A stretch of DNA of 64,000 nt. It comes from Boesenbergia rotunda (lineage: Eukaryota > Streptophyta > Magnoliopsida > Zingiberales > Zingiberaceae). The notes beneath the pieces are model-generated. The model saw only the letters and a list, made by a program, of their open reading frames with translations. It had not been told where the DNA came from and did not search any database. Location: contig JAGFNQ010001124.1 in assembly GCA_024364735.1 (NCBI GenBank), forward strand, positions 244,331 to 308,330. The letters are read 5' to 3'. Shown here one piece after another: positions 44,751-56,479 of this stretch (position 1 is its first letter; the number at the start of each line of letters is the position of its first letter). The translations under genes and the position numbers were made by a program.

Positions 44751-45504
44751 CCTCATCCGCTGCTTCTTCTTCTTCTTCGCCTTCGGGCCTCTCAACCGGC
44801 GCCGGCAACTCCCCAGCTCGTGCCACCATGGGTAGTCGATGTTAGGAGGATCGTGACCACGTTTCCCTGGCAGATCGCGCTATCGCCGATATCATGAGGA
44901 GGTAAGTTATGCGCACTTGACCTAACCTCCGATCCCTGAGTTCTATCCTTGATCCTCCTGGTAGATCGCGAAATGATTTGGTTCTGAGGCTACATCCTAT
45001 TGATCTAGGTTTCTTGGTCAACCTTGATTTGGATCGGGTGTTATGGATTGTTGCTTTGTTGAGGTGGTCGCTGATTTGGAGCAGCAGTTTGGTGGTTGCT
45101 GAGCAGGAAATAGGTGAGAACAATCCTTATTGGTGTTGGTAGATAACCTCCTGTTTAGATCTTGTATAGGTTAAATTTTGATGAATCTGTGGAATGGTTG
45201 TTCTTGCTTGCGATCAGAATTCTGAATTCTCCAATTAGGGATCTTGCGTTTCCTTTTGCAACCATGAGTTGGATCAGATTGTGCCTGGTTTTGATCTCTC
45301 TTTGCTCGGCTGCTGGGATCGCCGGATCTGGAACAGGGAGCACCGGTATCCATTTGAGGTAAGGTTCATGTATGGATCTTAGATTGCTGTGAATGCTGGA
45401 TTCGATTGGAATTTTGATTAGTGAAGTTTGGTTTCCTTTTTGCTGGGTTAGAGGTTGTGAGTTTCAGTTGCTATTGTGAGCTGGGGAAGCTTGATATGTG
45501 AGGT
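44751..45504 (+). pseudogene. possible broken gene start(s), product unknown
   Basis: A (TTC)n pyrimidine tract as in plant 5' UTRs precedes GCCACC-ATG at 44828, but the frame stops after MGSRC. A one-base shift would give DRDHVSLADRAIADIMRR up to a good donor AG|GTAAGT at 44901/44902. Further on, ATG 45264 opens a signal-peptide-like MSWIRLCLVLISLCSAAGIA, followed by a donor-like GAG|GTAAGG at 45358/45359. No downstream exons are seen because a copia LTR starts at 45505. This could be a host gene disrupted by the array, or chance. Confidence 0.25.
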
Positions 45505-46418
45505 TGTTAAGGCAATCGACCCTAGAATGATTGAAAGATCATGATTTTAATGTGTGTGTGTGTGAATATGTTTAAGGCTAGGGTGTTATGTTGTATTTGA
45601 TATGTGTGATTGAGTTTGCAGGACTTAGAGAATCACACATGGTGAACATATCCAAGGGACGAGAGCCGAGGGAGGAGGACTCCAAGGGCAAGCCGGGAAG
45701 TTGACTTCAAGGGCACACGTGAAGGGTGGTATGGAGGCAAACCAAGGGAGGGCTTGTGTGCGCATCCGAGGGATGAGAGCCAGAGGAAGATGACTTCAAG
45801 GGGCGAGCCAAGGGAGTGAACCTGAAGGCACACGTGAAGGAGAATGTTCAGAGTGGTTGAAATTGAGCTGAGAGGCAGGGCAGTCGACTGCCAAAACTCA
45901 TAGAGAGTTTTCAGCCTCAGACCAGTCGACTGCCCATGGGGCAGTCGACTGGTAACACCCCAAAACTAGCCGTTGGCTAGCAATTAATGCTAGACCAGTC
46001 GACTGCCCTAGGGGCAGTCGACTGTGCGGGGCTGGACAGACTGCGAGTTTGTCCTGTTCGCTTATAAAAGGAGGACCTTTTTGCACGTGAACGGTACGGT
46101 TTCATTCTGTAACGAAGTGCTACTCGTGCAAAAAGTCTTCTCATCTTCCTCTCTCTTCAATCACTATATTCTGTAAAGAGGAAGACAACACCGCTGTAAA
46201 GGTTTCTCCACCTGAAGGAGATTTTTCTTAGTGGAGGTGGAGTACGTGCGTGGATCCTTGGATTAGTCACCCATTTGGGTGGATACCAAGTAAATTCCGA
46301 TTGTTAGCATTGTTTTTATTATCCTTTGCATATTATTGTTTCCGCTGCGCTAACAATTCTGTAGAGAATTCGACGAAATGCTATTCACCCCCCCTCTAGC
46401 ACGCTATTTAATCTAATA
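45505..46418 (+). mobile_element. copia array 2, LTR 1 (5' LTR of copy 1)
   Basis: Starts TGTTAAGGCAATC and ends before the primer site as TCTAATA (TCTATCA in the other copies). It contains CACGTG boxes at about 45716, 45831 and 46084, and CAGTCGACTG palindromes at 45890-46024. TATAAAAG is at 46063-46070. A CCCCCCC tract precedes the end. Left flank GAGGT. Confidence 0.9.
45921..46025. repeat. palindrome cluster upstream of the LTR TATA
   Basis: Hairpin 1 (45921-45953): ACCAGTCGACTGCCC, ATG, exact reverse complement. Hairpin 2 (45994-46025): the same arm, TAG, then the right arm, shortened by mutation. Between them lies CTAGCC-GTT-GGCTAG, another perfect inverted repeat. LTR 2 has hairpins at 51184-51216 and 51257-51289; LTR 3 at 57810-57842 and 57883-57915. 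Confidence 0.92.
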
Positions 46419-46420
46419 GT

Positions 46421-46432
46421 TGGTATCAGAGC
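46421..46432 (+). other. primer binding site (initiator tRNA-Met), array 2 copy 1
   Basis: TGGTATCAGAGC two bases after the LTR end. Confidence 0.9.
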
Positions 46433-46476
46433 CGGATCATTTTGGAAGAACTCACCATCAACCGGAGCAAAGTTAA

Positions 46477-48136
46477 ATGGCGTTTCAAAAGGGATACAAC
46501 ACTGCACGACCACCCTTCTTCAACGGGAACGACTTCGCGCACTCGAAAGGTAGGATGCAGTACTACCTTATAATTGATATTGAAAACTGGATCAGTATTG
46601 CAGATGGATTCGATGTACTTGTCGATGAAAGAGGAGAACCGACACCCATGAGATCCTGGTCGAAAGAGGTCATGAAGAGGGCACAGTCCAATGCCAAGGC
46701 CACCACCACACTTCAGTGCGGGCTCTCAAAGGAGCAACTCAACAAGGTGGGGTTATTCAAGAGCGCCAAAGAATTGTGGGAGAAACTGGTGGAATTGAAC
46801 GAAGGGTCAAACGAGTCCAGAAGAGCAAAGAAGGATCTGCTCGTGGCCCAACTTCAATCCCTGTCCATGAAGAGCAACCAGACTGTCAGCTAGCTGCATG
46901 GAAGGGTGAAGGAGGTCATCAACGAACTCCATGTGATTGGAGAAAAGATTGAGAATCGAGATATCGTCAGGTACGCCCTACAAGCCTTCCCAAGAACTAC
47001 CTTGTGGGCATCCATGGTTGATGCCTATAAAGTATTAAGGGATTTGCCCATAGTTAAATTAGATGATCTATTCTGTGAATTTGAATTGCACGAGCAAGCT
47101 AACGTTTTGGCCAAAGAGAGGTATAACTTTTATTGTAGAAAAGGAGAAGAAGAAGAGGAAGGAGAAGAAGAAGGTGGTTTACTCCTCCTCATCCGACTCA
47201 GAGGAGTCTAGCGCCTCCTTGGATAGCGACCAAGAGGCTTTCATGGTAAGGAAAATGCGTAAGGCCTTCAAAAGTTTTTCTAACAAATCTTATGCTAGGA
47301 AAGGGTCCAAAGGCAAGGGTAAGGCCAAGGACATCATCTGCTACAACTGCCACCAAGAGGGACACATGAAGAACGAGTGCCCTTAACTAAAGAGAAGAGA
47401 TGAACAGAAGGAGGAGAAGAAGAAAGGGGACAAGAAGAGGTCAAAGGGAAAGGAGAAGGGTGCCACCAACCTCAAGGCGACCTGGGATGATCCATCATCC
47501 TCGGAGAAGGAGGAAGAGCAAGTTTCACATTTTGCTCTCATGGCAATGGACCACTCAGAATCATCAGATGATGAAAGAAGCTCGAGCAGTGAAGATGAGA
47601 GCACTTCTTCATCATCATCCGAGTCAGAAGCATCGGTAAGTGAGGTATACCACTTACCCTCCTCTACTTTAGTTAAAATTATTTCTAGCACTAACATGGA
47701 TTTAGCTAAGGCTAGAAGTAAGATTAAGGAGCTAAAAGATGAAATTGTCATGCTTAGAGTAGAGTCTACAAAACTTAAGGAAGACTTGCATGCTTGTTCT
47801 CTTACTTCACATGATTCATGTTTTGAAATTGAAAATAGGGAACTAAAGAAAAAGGTAGAGGACCTCACAAAGGCACTTAGAAAATTTCAAGTGGGGTCTA
47901 GCAATTTAGATATGATAATTAATAGCCAAAGGGTCGTTTATAACAAGGCCAAATTAGGATATAGGCCAAAGACAAAGGAAGTGACCTTTGTCTCACTCAT
48001 GGGTAGGATTGGTGCATCTAGGAGACAAGGGGCTAAGGGAAATATCAAGAGGGCATGGGTACCTAAGAGATTTTTAAATGATGCTTGTGGATCAAAAATT
48101 TGGGTACCGTAAGAGTATGTTTTCCATGTTGTATAG
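46477..48136 (+). pseudogene. Ty1/copia gag, array 2 copy 1
   Basis: Opens MAFQKGYNTARPPFFNGNDF. It carries the gag core TLQCGLSKEQLNKVG and SAKELWEKLVELNEGSNESR. A CAG-to-TAG change stops it at 46891-46893, and a frameshift follows near 47117. The zinc knuckle CYNCHQEGHMKNEC (47340-47381) is complete but is followed at once by TAA at 47384-47386. The C-terminal part, 47387-48111, contains Ser/Glu-rich tracts and a coiled-coil region (SKIKELKDEIVMLRVE). It has an extra TAA at 48109-48111 and ends at the same TAG (48134-48136) as copy 2. Dead copy. Confidence 0.85.
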
Positions 48137-50806
48137 GTGAAGGTGAAGGAGGCCTCAACCATGTGGATAGTAGATAGTGGATGCTCAAGACATATGACCG
48201 GAGATGTGAGTCAGTTATGTGATGTGGGCTTTAGAGTTAAATTCCATGATAGGAAGTGCCTAATTAAACATAATGAGTCAAATAATGTCATATTAGAAAG
48301 GTATAGAGAGGCTAACTTGTATTATCTTGATCTTGCTTTTACTACTAACAATTTGGCTAAGTGTTTCATGTCTAAAGAAGAAGAATGGTGGTTGTGGCAC
48401 CGGAGGCTTGGACATGTCAACATGAGAAGCATTGCGAGAGTGGCCAAGGAAGAGTTGGTGAAGGGGCTACCTATGATCAAGTATGAGAAGACAAAATTGT
48501 GTGATGCATGCCAAGAGGGTAAGCAATCAAAATCATCACACAAAGATAAAACCCTAACCACTACTACTTTACCATTAGAGCTTTTACACATTGATTTGTT
48601 TGATTGCCATAGTACTCCCTCACTAGTAGGGAGTAAATATTGTTTAGTTATAGTAGATGATTTTTCTAGGTTCACATGGGTTTTCTTTATGAAACATAAG
48701 GACGATACCTTAGAAATCTTTATAGGATTTAGTAAAAGGGTAGAGAATGAAAAATACCTCAAATTAACCGAATTAGGAGTGACCACGGTGGGGAGTTCCA
48801 AAATTCAAGTTTCTCATAATTTTGTGTAGAAATTGGATATAAGCATGAATTTTCATGCCCAAGGACTCCTCAACAAAATGGGGTAGTTGAGAGGAGAAAC
48901 AGAGTCCTACAAGAAGCTGCTAGGACTATGCTTAATGCATATTCCCTTCCTAGCTACTTTTGGGCCGAAGCGGTTAACACCGCTTGTTACATTCAAAACC
49001 GGGTTTTGGCACATAGGTTCCTAGGAAAAACACCCTTTGAATTATGGAATGGGAGAGTTTCGCAAGTCCTCTAATTTAGGGTCTTTGGATGTAAAGTCTA
49101 TATTTTAAATACAAAAGATGACTTAAGGAAGTTTGAGTCAAAAGCCGATGAGGGAATTCTAGTTGGGTATTCATCAACTAGTAGGGGTTATAGAGTTTAC
49201 AACAAAAGGACAAAAGTGATTGAGGATTCCTTAAATGTTAACTTTGATGAATCGACAAGTACCTACCCTAGAAAAGCCTCAATTGATAAGGATATGGAAG
49301 AAGTCCAACCCCTTACCCAAAGAATCCAAGACCTACATTTGGATGGCAATGATCAAGGGGGAGTACGGAGTACCCTAGAGGATGAGGAAGAAGTAGTCAA
49401 TGAACCCACAACCTCTAGCCTCTTGAGACATTACCAAGATCACCCAATTGACCAAATAGTGGGTGATGTCACTCAAGGAGTAACGACTAGGTCCTATTTT
49501 AGAGATCAAACTAGTCAAATAGCTTTAATCACTCAATTAGAACCTAAGTCTATTGATGAAGCATTGGGAGATGTAGATTGGGTCTTAGCTATGCAAGAAG
49601 AGCTAAATCAATTTGAGAGAAGTGAGGTTTGGGAGTTGGTTCCGAGGCCCAATGATTGTACCATTGTAACCACAAGATGGGTTTTTAGTAACAAACTAGA
49701 TGACCAAGGCAAAATCACTAGGAACAAGGCTAGATTGGTAGCTAGGGGGTTTAATCAAGTTGAGGGATTAGACTATGTTGAGACTTATGCCCCCGTAGCT
49801 AGATTAGAGTCAATTAAAATTCTACTAGCCTATGCCACTCACATGGGTTTCACACTTCACCAAATGGATGTGAAGGCAGCATTCCTTAATGGGATCATTA
49901 AGGAAGAGGTGTATGTAGAACAACCCCCCAGGTTTGAGGACCCTAATTATCCAAGACACGTTTACAAATTGAGAAAAACCTTATATGGATTGAAACAAGC
50001 TCCTTGGGCTTGGTATGAAAGACTTTCTTCATTTCTTGTGTCTAAGGGATTTAGGAGAGGAACAATTGACCCTACTTTGTTCCTAAAATCTAATGATAAG
50101 GACATATTTGTTGCCAAGTGTATGTAGATGATATCATTTTTGGGTCAACAAATAATGACTTCCTACAAGAATTCATCAAATGTATAGAAGATGAATTTGA
50201 AATGAGCCTTGTAAGAGAGTTAACCTTGTTTTTAGGACTTCAAGTTAAGCAAACTAATAAAGGAACACATATTTTTCAAACTAAATATGTTAAGGAAATG
50301 CTAAAGAAATTTGGCCTAGAAAATGCTAAGGTAGCATCTACCCCCATAGGAACAAATGTGAAAATAGATAGTGACCTTGAAGGGAAAATGATAGATTCTA
50401 AGCAATATAGGAGCATGATTGGTAGTCTACTATACCTAACCGCTAGTAGACCTGATATACTTTTTGCGGTAGGTATGTGTGCAAGGTACCAATCTTGTGC
50501 CAAAGAATCTCATTTGGTTGTAGTTAAGAGGATCCTAAGGTATGTTAAAGATACCCTCAATGTAGGGCTTTGGTATCCTAGAACCCCTAGTGTTGATCTT
50601 ATTGGATACACCGACTCGGACTATGCGGGGTGCAAGCTAGATAGGAAGAGTACTAGTGGAGGGTGTCAATTCCTTGGGTCTTTCTTAGTTAGTTGGAGTA
50701 GTAGGAAATAACCATGCGTTGCCCAATCAATAACGGAGGTGGAATATGTGGCAATGGGTGAGTGTATTTTCCAACTCCTTTGGATCATGCACACTTTAGA
50801 AGATTA
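48137..50806 (+). pseudogene. Ty1/copia pol, array 2 copy 1, degenerate and cut at an N
   Basis: Protease IVDSGCSRHMTGD is followed by a 162-bp in-frame deletion between two TGTGAG copies (scar 48205-48210). Integrase: LWHRRLGHVN, CDACQEGK and LLHIDLFD are present, then a frameshift at about 48765 before RSDYGG. Later integrase sequence resumes (TPQQNGVVERRN) with a TAA near 49072. RT: QMDVKAAFLNG, then a one-base loss near 50113 just before MYVDDIIFGS. RNase H: YTDSDYAGCKLDRKSTSGG, then CAA to TAA at 50709-50711. It breaks off at MHTLED, where an N joins it to an LTR. Confidence 0.88.
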
Positions 50807-50807
50807 N
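50807..50807. other. ambiguous base N joining pol to LTR
   Basis: The last 250 bp of pol, the 3' non-coding region, polypurine tract and first 40-odd bp of LTR 2 are all missing at this one-base N. Copy 2 has them over 56215-57420. Confidence 0.9.
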
Positions 50808-51686
50808 GGTTTTGATGTGTGTGTGTGAATATGTTTAAGGATAGGGTGTTATGTTGTATTTGATATGTGTGATTGAGTTTGCAGGAGTTGGAGAATCACA
50901 CATGGTGAACATATCCGAGGGACGAGAGCCAAGGGAGGAGGACTCCAAGGGCAAGCCGGGAAGCGGACTTCAAGGGCACACGTGAAGGGTGGCATGGAGG
51001 CAAGCCAAGGGAGGGCTTGTGTGCGCATCCGAGGGACGAGAGCCAGAGGAAGATGACTTCAAGGGGCGACCCAAGGGAGTGAACCTGAAGGCACACGTAA
51101 AGGAGAAGGTTCAGAGTGGCTGAAATTGAGCTGAGAGGCAGGGCAGTCGACTGCCAAAACTCACAGAGAGTTTTCAGCCTTGGACCAGTCGACTGCCCAT
51201 GGGGCAGTCGACTGGTAACACCCCAAAACTAGTCGTTGGCTAGCAATTAATGCTAGACCAGTCGACTGCCCTAGGGGCAGTCGACTGGTGCGGGGCTGGA
51301 CAGACTGCGAGTTTGTCCTATTCGCTTATAAAAGGAGGACCTTTTTGCACGTGAACGGTACGGTTTCGTATTGTAACGAAGTGCTGCTCGTGCAAAAAGT
51401 CTTCTCATCTTCCTCTCTCTTGAATCACTATATTTTGTAAAGAGGAAGACAACACCGCTGTAAAGGTTTCTCCACCTGAAGGAGATTTTTCTTAGTGGAG
51501 GTGGAGTACGTGCGTGGATCCTTGGATTAGTCACCCATTTGGGTGGATACCAAGTAAATTCCGATTGTTAGCATTGTTTTTATTGTCCTTTACATATTAT
51601 TGTTTCCGCTGCGCTAACAATTCTATAGAGGATTCAACGAAGTGCTATTCACCCCCCCCCCCTCTAGCATGCTATTCGATCTATCA
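50808..51686 (+). mobile_element. copia array 2, LTR 2 (left end missing)
   Basis: Matches LTR 1 from its GTTTTGATGTGTG onward. It contains two full palindromic hairpins (51184-51216, 51257-51289), TATAAAAG at 51327-51334 and the CCCCCCCCC tract near 51650. Ends TCTATCA. Confidence 0.9.
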
Positions 51687-51688
51687 GT

Positions 51689-51700
51689 TGGTATCAGAGC
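51689..51700 (+). other. primer binding site (initiator tRNA-Met), array 2 copy 2
   Basis: TGGTATCAGAGC two bases after LTR 2. Confidence 0.9.
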
Positions 51701-51744
51701 CAGTTCGTTTCGGAAGAACTCACCGTCAACTGGAGCAAAGTTAA

Positions 51745-53387
51745 ATGGCGTTTTAAGAGGGATACAACACTGCACGACCACCCTTCTTCGACGGGAACGA
51801 CTTCGCGTACTGGAAAGGTAGGATGCAATACTACCTTATGACTAATATTGAAAACTGGATCAGTATTGTAGATGGATTCGATGCACCTGTCGATGAAAGA
51901 GGAGAACCGACACCCATGAGATCCTGGTCGAAAGAGGTCATGAAGAGGGCGCAGTCCAATGCCAAGGCCACCACCACACTTCAGTGCGGGCTCTCAAAGG
52001 AGCAACTCAACAAGGTGGGGTCATTCAAGAGCGCCAAAGAATTGTGGGAGAAACTGGTGGAACTGAACGAAGGGTCAAACGAGTCCAGAAGAGCAATGAA
52101 GGACCTGCTCGTGGCCCAACTTCAATCCCTATCCATGAAGAGCAACGAGACTATCAGCCAGCTGCATGGAAGGGTGAAGGAGGTCATCAACGAACTCCAT
52201 GTGATTGGAGAAAAGATCGAAAATCGAGATATCGTCAGGTACGTCCTACAAGCCTTCCCAAGAACTACCTTGTGGGCATCCATGGTTGATGCTTACAAAG
52301 TATCAAGGGATTTGTCCATAGTTAAATTAGATGATCCATTCTGTGAATTTGAACTGCACGAGCAAGCTAACGTTTCGGCCAAAGAGAAAGGTATAGCTTT
52401 TATTGCAGAAAAGGAGAAGAAGAAGGTGGTTTACTCCTCCTCATCCGGCTCAGAGGAGTCCAGCGCCTCCTTGGATAGCGACCAAGAGGCTTTCATGGTA
52501 AAGAAAATGCGTAAGACCTTCAAAAGTTTTTCTAACAAATCTTATGCTAGGAAATGGTCCAAAGGCAAGGGTAAGGCCAAGGGCATCATCTTCTACAACT
52601 GCCACCAAGAGGGACACATGAAGAACGAGTGCCCTCAACTAAAGAGAATAGATGAAAAAAGGAGGAGAAGAAGAAAGGTGACAAGAAGAGGTCAAAGGGA
52701 AAGGAGAAGGGTACCACCAACCTCAAGGTGACCTGGGATGATCCATCATCCTCGGAGGAGGAGGAAGAGCAAGTTTCACATTTTGCTCTCATGGAAATGG
52801 ACCACTCAGAATCATCAGATGATGAAAGAAGCTCGAGCAGTGAAGATGAGAGCACTTCTTCATCATCATTCGAGTCAGAAGCATCGGTAAGTGAGGTATA
52901 CCACTTACCCTCCTCTACTTTAGTTAAAATTATTTCTAGTACTAACATGGATTTAGCTAAGGCTAGAAGTAAGATTAAGGAGCTAAAAGATGAAATTGTC
53001 ATGCTTAGAGTAGAGTCTACAAAACTTAAGGAAGACTTACATGCTTGTTCTCTTACATCACATGATTCATATTTTGAAACTGAAAATAGGGAATTAAGGA
53101 AAAAGGTAGAGGACCTCACAAAGGCACTTAGAAAATTTCAAGTGGGGTCTCGTAACTTAGATATGATAATAAATAATCAAAGGATCGTTTATAACAAGGC
53201 CAGATTAGGATATAGGCCAAAGACAAAGGAAGTGGTCTTTGTCTCACTCATGGGTAGGATTGGTGCATCTAGGAGACAAGGGGCTAAAGGAAACACCAAG
53301 ATGGCATGTGTACCTAAAAGATTTTTAAATGATGCTTGTGGATCAAAAATTTGGGTACCAAAAGAGTATGTTTTCCATGTTGTATAG
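51745..53387 (+). pseudogene. Ty1/copia gag, array 2 copy 2
   Basis: ATG at 51745 is followed by TAA at codon 4 (CAA in copy 1), so the long frame only resumes internally (next ATG 51823). The core is intact (TLQCGLSKEQLNKVG, NESRRAMKDLL). The zinc knuckle has lost its first Cys: IIFYNCHQEGHMKNEC. A one-base indel near 52655 shifts the frame before the Ser/Glu-rich region, which continues 52728-53387 with a coiled coil and ends FHVV-TAG. The TAG is in frame with pol. Confidence 0.88.
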
Positions 53388-56300
53388 GTGAAGGTGAAGG
53401 AGGCCTCAACCATGTGGATAGCAGATAGTGGATGCTCAAGACATATGACCGGAGATGTGAGCAAGTTCACTACTATTAGCTACATAAGAGAAGGGACGAT
53501 CTCCTTTGGAAATAGTGAAAAATTGAGAATTATTTGTAGGGGCACCATTGATGTATCTCCTACAATTTCCATACATAAAGTACTTTTAATTAAAGACATG
53601 AAGTTTAACTTACTTAGTGTGAGTCAGTTATGTGATGCGGGCTTTAGAGTTGAATTCCATGATAGGAAGTGCCTAATTAAACATAATGAGTCAAATAATG
53701 TCATATTAGAAGGGTATAGAGAGGCTAACTTGTATTATCTTGATCTTGCTTTTAATACTAACAATTTGGCTAAGTCTTTCATGTCTAAAGAAGAAGAAGG
53801 GTGGTTGTGGCACCGGAGGCTTGGACATGTCAACATGAGAAGCATTGCGAGAGTGGCCAAGGAAGAGTTGGTGAAGGGGCTACCTATGATCAAGTATGAG
53901 AAGGCAAAATTGTGTGATGCATGCCAAGAGGGTAAGCAATCAAAATCATCACACAAAGGTAAAACCCTAACCACTACTACTTTACCATTAGAGCTTTTAC
54001 ACATTGATTTGTTTGATTCCCGTAGTACTCCCTCACTAGTAGGGAGTAAATATTGTTTAGTTATAGTAGATGATTTTTCTAGGTTCACATGGGTTTTCTT
54101 TATGAAATATAAGGACGATACCTTAGAAATCTTTATAGGATTTAGTAAAAGGGTAGAGAATGAAAAACACCTCAAAATTAACCGAATTAGGAGTGACTAC
54201 GGTGGGGAGTTCCAAAATTTAAGTTTCTCACAATTTTGTGTAGAAAATGGATATAAGCATGAATTTTCATGCCCAAGGACTCCTCAACAAAATGGGGTAG
54301 TTGAGAGGAGAAACAGAGCCCTACAAGAAGCTGCTAGGACTATGCTTAATGCATATTCCCTTCCTAGCTACTTTTGGGCTGAAGCGGTTAACACCGCTTG
54401 TTACATTCAAAATCGGGTTTTGGTACATAGGTTCCTAGGAAAAATACCCTTTGAATTATGGAATGGGAGAGTTCCGCAAGTCCACTACTTTAGGGTCTTT
54501 GGATGTAAAATCTATATTTTAAATATCAAAGATGACCTAAGGAAGTTTGAGTCAAAAGCCGATGAGGGAATTCTAGTTGGGTATTCATCAACTAGTAGGG
54601 GTTATAGAGTTTACAACAAAAGGACAAAAGTGATTAAGGAGTCCTCAAATTTTAACTTTGATGAATCGACAAGTACCTACCCTAGAAAAGCCTCAATTGA
54701 TAAGGATATAGAAGAAGTCCAACCCCTTGCCCAAAGAATCCAAGACTTACATTTGGAGGGCAATGATCATGGGGAAGTACGGAGTACCCTAGAGGAGGAG
54801 GAAGAAGTAGTCAATGAACCCACAACCTCTAGGCCCTTGAGACATCACCAAGATCACCCAATTGAATAGTGGGTGATGTCACTCAAGGAGTGAGGACTAG
54901 GTCCTATTTTAGAGACCAAACTAGTCAAATAGTCTTAATCTCTCAATTAGAACCTAAGTCTATTGATGAAGCATTGGGAGATGTATATTGGGTCTTAGCT
55001 ATGCAAGAAGAGCTAAATCAATTTGAGAGAAATGAGGTTTGGGAGTTGGTTCCGAGGCCCAATGATTGCACCATTGTAACCACAAGATGGGTTTTTAGGA
55101 ACAAACTAGATGACCAAGGCAAAATCACTAGGAACAAGGCTAGATTGGTAGCTAGGGGGTTTAACCAAGTTGGGGGATTGGATTATGATGAGACTTATGC
55201 CCCCGTAACTAAATTAGAGTCCATTAGAATTCTACTAGCCTATGTCGCTCACATGGGTTTCAGACTTCACTAAATGGATGTAAAGTCGGCATTCCTTAAT
55301 GGGATCATTAAGGAAGAGGTCTATGTAGAACAACCCCCCGGGTTTGAGGACCCTAATTATCCAAGACACGTTTACAAATTGAGAAAAACCTTATATGGAT
55401 TGAAACAAGCTCCTCGGGCTTGGTATGAAAGACTTTCTTCATTTCTAGTGTCTAAAGGGTTTAGGAGAGGAACAATTGACCCTACTTTGTTCCTAAAATC
55501 TAAGGATAAGGACATATTTGTTGCCCAAGTGTATGTAGATGATATCATTTTTGGGTCAACAAATAATGATTTCCTACAAGAATTCATCAAATGTATGGAA
55601 GATGAATTTGAGATGAGTCTTGTAGGAGAGCTAACCTTCTTTTTAGGACTTCAAGTTAAGAAAACTAATGAAGGAACACATATTTTTCAAACTAAATATG
55701 CTAAGGAAATGCTAAAGAAATTTGATCTAGAAAATGCTAAGGTAGCATCTACCCCCATAAGAACAAATGTGAAAATGGATAGTGACCTTGAAGGGAAAAT
55801 GGTAGATTCTAAGCAATATAGGAGCATGATTAGTAGTCTACTATACCTAACCGCTAGTAGACCAGATATACTTTTTGCGGTAAGTATGTGTGCAAGGTAT
55901 CAATCTTGTGCCAAAGAGCCCCATTTGGTTGTAGTTAAAAGGATCCTAAGGTATGTTAAAGATACTCTCAATGTCGGGCTTTGGTATCCTATAACCCCTA
56001 GTGTTGATCTTATTGGATACACCGACTCGGACTATGCGGGGTGCAAGCTAGATAGGAAGAGTACTAGTGGAGGGTGTCAATTATTTGGGTCTTCCTTAAT
56101 TAGTTGGAGTAGTAGGAAACAACCATGCGTTTCCCTATCGACAACGGATGCGGAATATGTGGCAATGGGTGGGTGTGTTTCCCAACTCCTTTGGATCATG
56201 CACACTTTAGAAGATTATGAGTTACATTATTCCAAAGTCAAAGTCTTGTGTGATAATGTAAGTATAATCAATTTGACCAAAAATCCGGTTCACCACTCTA

Positions 56301-56479
56301 GGACAAAACACATTGAAGTGAAACATCACTTCATTAGAGACCATGTGGCAAGGGGAGACATAGAATTACACTATGTTGAATCAAAATCAAACCTAGCCGA
56401 CATTTTTACCAAGCCTCTTCCCGAATCGGAGTTTACATCCTTAAGAAGAGGCCTTGGAATGTATTTTGTAGAAGTATAG
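53388..56479 (+). pseudogene. Ty1/copia pol, array 2 copy 2 (nearly full length, two lesions)
   Basis: Follows gag after a single TAG in the same frame. Protease IADSGCSRHMTGD; integrase LWHRRLGHVN, CDACQEGK, LLHIDLFD, RSDYGGEF, NGVVERRN. A 4-bp deletion at about 54866 (HPIE-stop where copy 1 has HPIDQ) breaks the frame before RT. TAA at 55271-55273 replaces CAA directly before MDVKSAFLNG. RT YVDDIIFGS and RNase H YTDSDYAGC, TTDAEYVAMG, then the end DIFTKPLPESEFTSLRRGLG are intact. Two lesions, so non-functional. Same lineage as array 1 but a separate family. Confidence 0.9.
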
